From Heracleum sosnowskyi (Eukaryota; Streptophyta; Magnoliopsida; Apiales; Apiaceae): DNA of 64,000 nt. Made by a program: the position numbers and the translations under genes. The notes beneath the pieces are model-generated. The model saw nothing but the letters and a program-made list of their open reading frames with translations, had not been told where the DNA came from and searched no databases. The stretch lies in contig CM061242.1 in NCBI GenBank assembly GCA_030848705.1, positions 129,528,757-129,592,756 on the forward strand, in the 5' to 3' direction. Positions 33,940-44,100 of this stretch are shown here, in pieces; positions within the stretch are counted from its first letter, which is position 1, and the number at the start of each line of letters is the position of its first letter.

Positions 33940-34140
33940 TAAGCAACACCTTCCACAAAGAAGGGCCTTCAAATTAATTCCAAGCAACACCTTAAAGAAG
34001 GGCCTTCAAAAATAATTCCAAGCAACAACTTAAAGAAGGGCCTTCAAAAAATAATTTCCGAGAAACACCTTAAAGAAGGGCCTTCAAAAATAATTCCAAG
34101 AAACACCTTCATCAAATAAGGGCCTTCAAAAATATCACAC
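33940..34140. repeat. About 39-bp tandem repeat (AAGGGCCTTCAAAAATAATTCC)
   Basis: About five copies of AACACCTTAAAGAAGGGCCT plus TCAAAAATAATTCC. The palindromic core AAGGGCCTT recurs further right in degraded form. Confidence 0.88.
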
Positions 34141-34179
34141 AGAGACAAACACAGAATCTAAGACTGTCCAATGTTTACG

Positions 34180-34275
34180 AGTAAATGTATGATGCACATG
34201 ATGATATGAATGAATGCATGATGCGAATGATGCACATGATGATTAATGAATGCATGATGCGAATGATGCAGGGCC
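34180..34275. repeat. GATGATGCACATGATGA-type short repeats
   Basis: A run of TGATGCACATGATGATnTGAATGAATGCATGATGCGAA words, repeated about twice, between the two longer arrays. Confidence 0.75.
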
Positions 34276-34379
34276 TTCAAAACAAGATTACCCCGAAGGG
34301 TTTTCAAAAGACGATCACCACGTAGGGCCTTCAAATAAAATCACCCTGAAAGACCTTCAGAAGACGATTAACCCATAGG

Positions 34380-34630
34380 GTTTTCAAAAATATTATCATC
34401 TTCAAAAGAGGGTTTTCTAAAATATTATCCTCCTCGAAAGAGGGTCTTAAAAAATATAATCCTCTTCAAAAGAGGGTCTTCAAAAATATAATCCTCTTCA
34501 AAAGACGGTCTTCAAAAATATTATCCTTCTTGGAAGTGGGTCTTCAAAAATATTATCATTCTTGAAAAAGGATCTTCAAAAATATTATCCTCCTTGGAAA
34601 AGAGGGCTTTTGAAAACATTACCCTTCTCA
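34380..34630. repeat. About 35-bp tandem repeat (CTTCAAAAGAGGGTCTTCAAAAATAT)
   Basis: Seven or so degenerate copies of CCTCTTCAAAAGAGGGTCTT plus CAAAAATATnAT. It contains the inverted repeat CTCTT...AAGAG, so the RNA could form repeated small hairpins. Confidence 0.85.
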
Positions 34631-35250
34631 GATAAGGACCTTCCACACTTATTTTTGTCCATGTATGAGCTATTGAAGTAATCAAATCATGTGCTACGAA
34701 TATTGCATCACAATTCTTTAACATCTCCATGATTCAGATTCTGCCCAGATCTGTTTTTTACATTTTTGGCCCTGTAAATGATATTTTCTTGGAAAACACA
34801 AAACATGAAAGTTGTAGGAAACGAAAAGATCTTTCAGATGATATTTGTCTCGTCAGAAACGGACTTATAACGAATCGAGAATCAAATAAAACGTCTGATG
34901 ATTAACTTCTCAATACTGAAAAACGGGATCTGATTATGTTTTGTGATTTCGAGAATAGATCGAAACATAATCTCATAAAACACCAACAATGAAAGTTGTA
35001 GGAAATCGCAAAAGCTTTCCGGATCATAAAAAATCGTCAAAATCTGACATGTATTAAATTTACTACGAATTTTATAAGATAACTTATTTGTACGGATAAA
35101 ATCATAAGAAAACTTATCTTAATTTTGAATAGAATCATGAACCACCGCCTCCACCGTTCAGCTCCTCCGTTAAAGCCACTCCAGATCCATAATAACCCCT
35201 CTTGCGTATGATGTAGATGATTTGATTGTCCTCCACAATCAAAAAATAAT

Positions 35251-35268
35251 CCCCTCCTTCTAGCGCCA
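35251..35268 (-). promoter_or_regulatory. Primer binding site of the coding-free element
   Basis: Minus strand TGGCGCTAGAAGGAGGGG next to the 5' LTR terminus. The TGGCGC start is typical of Ty3 elements. I do not name the tRNA. Confidence 0.75.
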
Positions 35269-35270
35269 AT

Positions 35271-35730
35271 TGTTAACGGAGGAATTTGGTGATAACAAAT
35301 TTCGGGGATTGCTGGAATAACAAAATTGTGATGATGGGGGATTTGGGTTTTTTGGATGTTTGGGGCTGGACTTGAAATGTGTCTCAACTTGTTAGATGTG
35401 TCGGATCATATTCCAAGATGTCTGCGTACGTTGTTTATATATAGGGATCAAGTCAACGCAGTTCTGTGATAGGATAGTGTTTTTAATCCCTGTGATTGAG
35501 GGATATATTGAGATAAGTTCATTTTATATTTTTAGAGTTATATTAGCGTTGTGATTCTTTCCTGATTTGAAAGAATCGTTTGAAGATATTTTCCGTTATT
35601 GATTGATTGATATTGATTCTTTTCTCATTTCAGAGAGAGGATATTACTTAGTGGTTAAGCAATTAATTATAATTAGATTAATATTGAGAAATTAGGAGAT
35701 AATTAAGTCAACCGAAAATATGGCGTAACA
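35271..35730 (-). repeat. 5' LTR of the coding-free element
   Basis: 460 bases matching 32769-33231. The outer edge TGTTACGCCA (minus) abuts target copy ATAAT. Confidence 0.92.
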
Positions 35731-35735
35731 ATAAT

Positions 35736-36223
35736 AATCTATACTCTTGATACCACGATAAAATATAGATACAAGTATTGTTATACCATAGTCAAATTCT
35801 CTTCTTTCTTATTCAACGTTGAAGGTAAAAAGATTAATATGTTTAAAATATAATAATCGCTAACAATAAGAATTAAATCAACTTTTCATATTTCTTCTAT
35901 AATGATATACTTCTTCAAATGTCCATTTTGACTTTCATTCAGTCAAATTAATCGAATTTTGACCATAATTTTCATAGATTTTTTATTAATATTTTAAAAA
36001 GTTAGACATGATAATGTGTGGCATTTAGTTTCATATTTCTATAAATTTATCGATTAACAATTAAAAAAAATTCAAATAAATCAAAAGTTCATATAGTGCT
36101 TGCCACGAATATTAATGAAGCGGCTAGTTAGGGTTGGGGTAGACTCCTATTATTGAGAGAGAAGAGAATGGTTGATATTCGTGTAACTTGTCCCACTCAA
36201 AGTTTTACAATAAATGGTTAATT
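35736..36223. other. Intergenic DNA, no gene seen
   Basis: About 490 AT-rich bases between the LTR element and the LINE-like insert. No feature recognised. Confidence 0.5.
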
Positions 36224-36240
36224 AATTAGAGCAACATGGA

Positions 36241-37101
36241 AATGAGAGTCGACCCCCGTCACCATAGCCGCCGCCCTCCCCCTTCTTCTCCATCTACAGC
36301 TTCGTTTCCCCCATCAATCCATTCTCCAATCCTCCTCTCAATTATCTAAATCTTTTGTTCCAGTTTTTGTTCAATAAAAATCGAACCAAAACCAAACATC
36401 TGGAATTTATTTCTCAGATCTATCTTGATTTTGAGTCTGATTCTGCAAATAAAAAATACCTTTAGATTCAAATTCTCCTTCTTAACATCATACCAAAATT
36501 TGGTGTCATTCTGAGGTCTTTGAATTTTTGGTGTTAGTCTCGCCTATTGGCGTGTGTCCGCCTATTGGCGTGTGTCTGACTTGTTACCCTTTTATTGGGA
36601 TGTTAAGGTATGTTCTTTTGATGTTGGTATGTGTTTTGTTCCTCGTTACTTTGAAAATGATTTATGTGGTTTTGTGGGAGATCTGTAATTCGTGCATTGG
36701 ATTTGGGCTGGTGTCGGATATTGCAAGAGCTTACTTTTCACAACTAAAATTTGTTCATCTTATGAGATCTTTCACCTGCGGCATGTCTATAGCTGGTTTT
36801 CGGCATGTAGATAGCTGGGGTGTGTCTGAACATTGGGCTACAGGTGGTGCGTACGTGAAGGTCATTTGTGATATTACTGGTTCCAGGATTGGTGCAGGGT
36901 TGATAGATCGGGAAGCCATTTTAATCTTTTCTAGTTCAAAGAATTTAAAAATTCATGATGTTAAACAGTCTGAAAACATAAGCGGCTATTTATTTAGCTC
37001 GTTTATTTGTTTCTATTCAGGTTGTAGTGTCAGTTCAGGGGTTTGTCCTGGCTGTGATTCCGTTGATGCAAGTTAATAAAATCTCTTTGTTTGTCAAAAA
37101 A
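36241..37101 (+). mobile_element. Short LINE-like retroposon with 17-bp target duplication
   Basis: An 861-base insert bounded by perfect 17-bp direct repeats AATTAGAGCAACATGGA (36224-36240 and 37102-37118). It ends GTTAATAAAATCTCTTTGTT then TGTCAAAAAA: a short A-tail preceded by the AATAAA-CTTTGTTTGTC type end common in plant LINEs. Both features show target-primed reverse transcription. The 5' end is C-rich (GAGAGTCGACCCCCGTCACC), like an intact 5' leader rather than a random 5' truncation. It carries a 182-codon ORF (36528-37076) with no domain I recognise; neither endonuclease nor RT motifs are present. It is either an internally deleted LINE, a LINE-tailed short element, or a retrocopied transcript. 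Confidence 0.8.
36528..37076 (+). CDS. Hypothetical 182-residue ORF in the LINE-like insert
   Basis: Starts at ATG 36528 and fills most of the insert. It encodes a hydrophobic N-terminal stretch at about residues 20-48 (FIGMLRYVLLMLVCVLFLVT) and a Cys-rich C-terminus (CSVSSGVCPGCDS). No known domain is recognised. The initial PIGVCPPIGVC comes from a direct 16-base repeat. It could be a remnant of a LINE ORF, a captured reading frame, or chance. Confidence 0.3.
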   Translation: MVLVSPIGVCPPIGVCLTCYPFIGMLRYVLLMLVCVLFLVTLKMIYVVLWEICNSCIGFGLVSDIARAYFSQLKFVHLMRSFTCGMSIAGFRHVDSWGVSEHWATGGAYVKVICDITGSRIGAGLIDREAILIFSSSKNLKIHDVKQSENISGYLFSSFICFYSGCSVSSGVCPGCDSVDAS

Positions 37102-37118
37102 AATTAGAGCAACATGGA

Positions 37119-37717
37119 CAATTAAATTTGTATTGTGAAGTGCTTCTAGGCTAACAGCGGCTCATTTGAGCTTGTTGTAAGATCTCCTTGCTTACCATGG
37201 CACCTTTAACGCATATGATCGAAGTAGCTGAACTAAGCTAGCAAATTCTACTGTACAACCTGAAGCACGGATTATTGGGTGGGACGATTATGATGTCTTT
37301 CTTCCCTCTCAAAACCTTGTGAGAACCTCCATTCTCTTTAGCCTCGATCCCTCGAGTCATGAATAAGCATCGGACAAGCTTTCTTTGTATTGTGTTGATA
37401 AAAGAAGCTACCTAATATCTAGGTTTGTTATAGGCTAAGAGTAGACCGCACTGAAAGTTAACCTAGCTAGCTCTACTCCCGCGCGGCGCGCCCTATGTTA
37501 AGTATTAACCTAGGTTTGATATTTTGTTTAAACCACCTAGAGATATTAATGCTTTCTAAATATAGAAATTATGACTTGATAAATTTAATTAATTATAAAA
37601 ATAGTTTTTTAGTATAGTTTAAATGCTAAAAAATACTACCATTTTCAAATAAATTTCGAGTACACATACAAAACATGATCTCTATTTTTTAACACAAATT
37701 AAAATCTAAAAAGGTAC
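37119..37717. other. Intergenic DNA, no gene seen
   Basis: About 600 bases. A GC-rich patch CCCGCGCGGCGCGCCC lies near 37478. No ORF or RNA gene is supported. Confidence 0.5.
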
Positions 37718-37726
37718 ATTTATAAT

Positions 37727-38278
37727 GGGTTAAATATCAAAGTGGTCATGAAGACCAGATATCACTTTTATCACTGATCTCAACGAGGTATCACTTTAAT
37801 CACTAAAGTCGTCATAAATATCAAACGGATACCTCTAAATATGTGTTCGAAAAGTAAAAATAATTTATATCGAGTTCTACACATATTTCTTGAATGCTAC
37901 CGCAACCAAATGAAAATTTATGAACTCTAGTATTTATGATATTATATTTAGATTTTAAAAAAATTATTTACTATTTATTTTTAATTTTATAGTTATTTAC
38001 TTTGATTTAATTAAAAACAAATAGTACTAAATGAATTTTTTTAAATCTAAATAAATTATCTGAAATACTAGAATTCATATCTTTTCATTTGGTTGCAGTA
38101 GTAGTGAAGAAATATGTGTAGAACTCGAGAAAAGTTATTTTTACTTTTCAAACACATATTTAGAGTTATATGTTTGATATTTATGATGACTTTAGTTATT
38201 GAAACGATACCCCGTTGAGATCAGTGATGAAAATGATATATGGTATTCACTTCAGTGACCACTTTGATATTTAACCCC
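37727..38278. mobile_element. Mutator-like MITE with long inverted arms
   Basis: 552 bases with very long terminal inverted repeats of about 230 bases each. The left end GGGTTAAATATCAAAGTGGT mirrors the right end ACCACTTTGATATTTAACCC. The inner parts also pair (ATCAAACnnATACCTCTAAATATGTG against its inverse near 38140-38175). It is flanked by a perfect 9-bp duplication ATTTATAAT (37718-37726 and 38279-38287). A 9-bp TSD with long TIRs is diagnostic of the Mutator superfamily. No transposase; a transcript would fold into a long hairpin. Confidence 0.9.
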
Positions 38279-38287
38279 ATTTATAAT

Positions 38288-41115
38288 TATAATTAAATAA
38301 TAGAAATAATCTCAAATAAAAACTAAATAAAATTGTTCTATCATTTACAAAATTAAAAAGTAGCTGAAATGAAGAGATTTTTCTTTTCAACCAATTAAGA
38401 TGAAGAGATAGACTTAAATTCAAACCAAACATACTCGGTATATCCCTAATGAGCAGAACGGAGACTTGAATAATAAATAAAATTGTTCTATTATTTAGAA
38501 AAAAATAATATAAATTCAATAACTTCGTGTACTATAGATGTCCAGTTTGCTGGTCTGAGAAATACAGAACACATAGTGATCCACGAAAGTAACCAAATAC
38601 TGTAAACGAATATAAATGAATAATGTCATATTATAGCATGTAATATAGTTATATAAGTAACAATGCCATATCGCAATCAATACAGAAATAGAATAGCAGT
38701 GAAAGTAAAGAATCTGGCCGTATATGCATCTAATTTTTCTGATACGAAAATGAAAGAAGATAATTAAAGCAGTAGTCCTGGGGATTGGCGCATCGCATAT
38801 GATCAGTTGTTATATCACCAGATCCAAGAAAAGTTTAGCAACTGGCACTCACTAGGGTTTATCTTTTCAGTCGTCCTGCCAATTATATTCAGTGGTCCTA
38901 CTGCTATGTATTTTTAGCACGAAAAAAAGATAGATGCCCTCAAAACTCTATACCTAGCTTTATATAGGACATGTGTGACCGGAATATTTACAGTTTTACA
39001 GCAAACTGTTTAGATAGAAAAAATCCAAACTGTAAGATAGAAAATTGAATGTCACAATTTTGAATATTAGCTTAGGATTATTCAAAATTTTGAAAAAATA
39101 ATATAATAATTTTTTTGGTTTAGCCGCGTTTAAGTTCAGGTTAGTAATTTCTAGCTAGCTGATAGGTCTATATATAAGTTTTCAATTTTAATGGTAATAC
39201 TGTACTACTTAATTATTATGAACCTTAATTTTTGGTTGAAAGAAAGAATGGGATTGTTTATGGAATGACCTTCCCTGAAAAGAGTGAAATGATCTGGAAA
39301 ATATTTTTCGCTTTAAAAATCTGGATATTAAGTTTGAATTATTAAATTAAAATTATTTATTTAACCAGTCTACTTTGTCAAATCCAACTCGTTCATCTTA
39401 AATGACTTTTTAAGTTCTACCAATTTTTTTTCAAAAAAAAAAAAAAAAAAGTTCTACCAATTTTTGTCGGTGATCAAGAAAATAAGTAATATTAAAATTG
39501 TAGTATTTTTTAGAATTCTCCTTCAAATTTTACATATATGTTAACATTTGAAAATAAATTTGATAATCTTCTCTTTGATTGCTAAATATGTAGATTTGAA
39601 CAAAATAGTCGTTTGTTTCCAGATATGCTGGAATTGAGATATTATCAGTTTAATCTATTCCAACCCTACTTGGTTTTTGGTTCAGAAAATAATAATTTTA
39701 AACTCCATTCCTCAAACAGCCAAATATAGTTTTTGATACCAGGTGTGTAATGAGGGAGTGATATTAAAAATTAATTTTAGTTCTACTATTTTCATTTTTG
39801 TTTAAGTAATTAAATGTAAATTTTTAATATAAAACTAAATCAATGACTCAAAAATATATTAAAATAATATTTAAATTAATTAAAATTAGTCAATCAAAAT
39901 TTTTTTTAATCAAATATAATCATTCCAGCACTCAACCAAACACATGAGAAATAATACGTCAACTCATAGCACTTTAACCCAATTCCTGATTTTAAACCCA
40001 TACAATCTCATGAACCAAATAATTCAAATGGGATATATATATAGAGGGAGTATTATATTAAAATGTGATTTAAAATTATTCGTTAATGCTCTTACGAGTT
40101 ATGACCAATCATACTCATGTAATACTCACATGCATTTCGCATCCAACTTGTTTTTTTCAAATAAGCATAATATTTTATATATATAATTGCATCTAAATAT
40201 ATTTTTTTCACATATTCGAAGAAGAGCAGGAGAGAAAGGAAAATAACACGTTTTCTAACTTTTTTCTTCTTTCATGTACTCTGGGAATAAAGATTACGTA
40301 GTCCCGAGTATACAAGACTTTGAATTGAAGGCTTCGATTCAATAACTGTACACAAACTTTGTTTTAAGAAGTGCTGAGCTTTTCGCAGAGAATTTAATTC
40401 CATTATCAGCTTCTTCAACTGTATAGTCAGGCAGTCAATGAAAAGTCGAATGTATGTACAATTTTTAATTTTTAAGGAGGGTGCTGGAAGGTAGCTCCAA
40501 AAGGAGTGAAAGTTGTAGTATAGCTAATCCTTTAAAAATGGAATGGAACGGAATGCCATGGCTATTGTTTGTGAAAAATGGCTTATCACTGTTTCAGATT
40601 TCTAAGCTCAATTTCTCTATTCTAGAGAAATGTTCAACTGGAAGAACTGAAAAGGTAAGCAGCAATGTATATACAAACTCGAGAGACAACAAGAATACAG
40701 TCTATTGTTATTTTCACATACACACATACGAAAGCGTTGCCACAACCTTCTAGCACTGGGGGCTCCAGGATATCGATTTGAGACATAGAAGAGCGAAGAC
40801 ACAGAACTAACCCTTCTATGGACTCCAACACATTCACACCAGTATGGTGTAGAGAACAGTAGACACACAGAATTGTTTGTACCTAAGCAAATTTATCTTC
40901 TTTGTTTTTGTTTCATTGCTTGTTTCTATAGATACATTTACAAAGTTTAAACATCAACAACATTACAACACTGTACAAACTCAAGGAACCACCATCCTGA
41001 CAGTCTCTACTATATAATTGCTTAAATCTCACCCCATTTACCAATATAAAGAACAACACAAGCAAACCGACGTCGGCTTGGAAAAGAATAAATAAATTGA
41101 TAAATAAATAATAAC
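38288..41115. other. Intergenic DNA plus likely 3' untranslated region of the FCP1-like gene
   Basis: AT-rich. There is a duplicated GTTCTACCAATTTTT on both sides of an A18 tract at 39410-39470. The part nearest 41115 should be the 3' untranslated region of the minus-strand gene, with AATAAA-like words (minus) near 41080-41110. Small ORFs at 40481-40868 have no recognisable domain. Confidence 0.45.
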
Positions 41116-44100
41116 CTAACAAGTTCTTTGATGGGCATTTGTTGGAGCCCACCCTCTTTCAGACCAAGCTTTTTGACGAGCTTTTACGTCTTGAACAATC
41201 CTGGCGTAGTAATTCCAAGATGGAGTTTCTTCTGAAATTGGGGTTTGACCAAAGGGATTATTTCTGACATAATCTTGAACATTATCAGCCAACGCTAATC
41301 CTTCAAGAAATACTCGAAGATCGCCTCCCGGCCCTGCAAAGTAAATTGTAATATATCTTAAATAAGTAGGAAAAAATATTAAAGCAGCAAATAAATAGAG
41401 GTGCTGCACAAATATATGTATTGATGAAGCATTGCATGTCAGCAACAAAATGAGAACATGTAAATGTTAAAAAAAAGAAAGAAAATGAATACTAGTATTG
41501 CAACTACAAGATAAAAGTCAGGGAAGCAGTTAATGGAGATATAGAAATAATTTTCAAGTATACCTAGAAGAAAGGAAAGTTATCATAAATGCTGCTACAG
41601 GTATTTTAAACAAAAACAGAATTCAGGAAAATAATGAGGGTACAAAATTTTTATAAAGTCCAACAAGATTACCGGAAAAGAGACAACAGTTTGGAACTCA
41701 TATTTATATAACCCTCTGGAAAGGTAAAGGGTAAACATTTTGGAACATCACGATCAAGTAGAGGCAACAAGAGGAGCAAATGATAAACCACATGGAGCCT
41801 CATGGAAATGATAGCTTACCTAATGAATTGTCAGTTTTTACATCCTTATACCAGTATCTTGGGGGGTAAATTGCAGTGTGTGGCTAAAAAAAAAAAAGAG
41901 AATTAATTACAAACCCAATGAGATAACATTGACCTGCAACGAATGAGACTGCAACTTTAGAAAATGGGATTGTATTAAGCTTACAGGATTAAGCAACCCG
42001 GTGCATGGATAATTATCCACCAAAAGTGTGTTTGAAAAGTCAAATTTGCCTCTCTGCCATGGAAGACACTGCTGATCATCTTCCCAAACTCTTCTGAGTT
42101 CCTTAAAAAAAATATGCCTATCTCTTCTCTCGAAAGTTCCAAAGCCTGTTTCAAAACAGTAAGATATGTCCTGTACAAACAACTTCACAAATTCAGAAGC
42201 TCACAATCAATAAGCTAATAACTTATAACAGATGTAAGCAATGTGCCTCCTAGTACAAAGATACTAGGCAAATGTAAAACTACCTTCCAGTAGATAGGAC
42301 TTATATTATATTATTGTGGATAAACTTATTTAAATAGATACAGTAAAAAAGTGGATACTCCGACAATGTATATGAGATATATCAATAGTTTACCCAAGAG
42401 AAAAGCACATCCTTAGTTAACCTCCCCAAAAGAAAATCAAGATTGCATTGTGTATTTCTTCTGCAAAAAAAACCGAGAATGAGCATAATTTTGTTAGAAA
42501 ACGCTACATCAGGCATCTGTATGTGCATATATAATATATTTAAATTTAACTGGATATAAGTTGACGGGTACTTGGAAGTTGTCAACCAGAAACCAATATT
42601 GAACTTCTCAAAACAAAAGTTCAGAAAGTCATCACAGTATGGCCTCTTGAAAACTGATACAAGATAAAAACAGTAAAACATTCATAAGAAAGAATATAAA
42701 TAAATAAATGGAAAAGAAACGACTAGCCTCAGTCAAACTTTACCCGCTTTATTGCCTAAAAAAGAATTTGCCTTGTAACCATCAGGTTCATATGAAACAA
42801 AATCTGCGAGCAATCCATTGACATCAAGAATCAGAAGCTTCGTTTTATGTGAAACTTCTTGACTATTTCCCATAGAGGAATGTGGAATCCATGGGGCGTG
42901 GGGCTCTCTGCTTGTAACAACAGTGACACAACCAGGACTACAATCCTGTTGTTGGTCCTTGTTATATGATAAATGAACTAAATCATTAGTTCTAGACTGT
43001 CCTTTTTGCTCATCAGTTTGGGTGGTAGGATTGTACCCACGAGTATCACTACTAGCACTTCCATCCTCATAGTTACTTCTATTTTCAAATGGTTTTACTG
43101 ACGAACATTCGGTTAGAACAAAATTTTGATCTACTTTTAGCTTATCCAAGCTAGAGTTATGTTCATTTGCCGGAGTCCACCATCTTTCTAGCCAAGGTTT
43201 CTGACGAGCTTTGGTGTCTTTAATAACCCTGGCATAGTATTTCCAAGACGGATTTTCGTCCGAGATAGGTGCTCGACCAAATTGCTTATTCTTGACATAT
43301 TCTTGAACATCCTCAGCATATACTAATCCTTCGAGAAATACTCGAAGATCGCCTTCAGGTCCTGCATATCATAAGCTAGCTTAACAACCTTATTTCACCT
43401 ATAACATAATAGAAATTGTACCATCTCACAGTAAATTTTAATATAGGCAGGAAAAAATATTGAAAGCGGAAAATGAATAGAGGTGCTGCACTAATGTAAG
43501 TATGTGTATAAGAAATACTGCATGTCAGATGAAAAAAAGAGAGGATGAATATGTAACAGGCCTTGATAAAGATATACACTAGTACCAAAACTTTAATAAG
43601 GGAAAAGACCTCTCAATCCGATGTATTTGTAGCACCTTAATATTTACTTTTGAATCTCCAGCACCCTAATATTTCCTTATTTCAACTTCTAGCACTTCTT
43701 TTAAAAGTTCACCGGAATTTTCTCACGTGCGTTATACATGGCGTCGGAGGATGAGTATTTAGTATTTATATATAGATATATCTATATATACATGAAGAAG
43801 ACACAAAAGGTAAACTTCTAAAGCACGTGAGATATTATTATTAATGAATTTAAACTAAAAAACTTGCTACATGTGCAAATATGAGGCGTGGGAGATGCAA
43901 AATAAAACAATTAGGGCACTGGCTTTAAAAAAAACAATTAGGGTACTGACGTAACAATTGATTAAAATATAGGGTGCTCAAGCTCTTTTAACCAAAATAT
44001 ACTTCAATTATATAAGAAACTACAAAAAATATAAAATGTCATAATAGGATATCACAGGGAAAAAAAATGGAAATGATGGCTAACCTAATGTATTGTCAGT

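Larger units (their letters stand above)
32769..35730 (-). mobile_element. Coding-free LTR retrotransposon derivative (LARD-like)
   Basis: LTRs 32769-33231 and 35271-35730 (463 and 460 bases) start TGTTACGCC on the minus strand. They are flanked by a perfect 5-bp duplication ATAAT (32764-32768 and 35731-35735). Primer site TGGCGCTAGAAGGAGGGG lies at 35251-35268, two bases inside the 5' LTR, and a purine tract AACTGGAGGGTAGT at 33232-33245 inside the 3' LTR. By eye the LTRs differ at about 27 sites plus a 3-base indel (roughly 94% identity). The 2.0-kb interior has no gag or pol and consists largely of short tandem repeats like those found in Tat 3' regions. It must be a deletion derivative of a Ty3 element moved in trans. 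Confidence 0.9.

Noticed and set aside
40481..40868. Overlapping 70-90-codon ORFs on both strands downstream of the FCP1-like gene
   Set aside because: No domain, mutually antisense, and located where the 3' untranslated region of the FCP1-like gene is expected.
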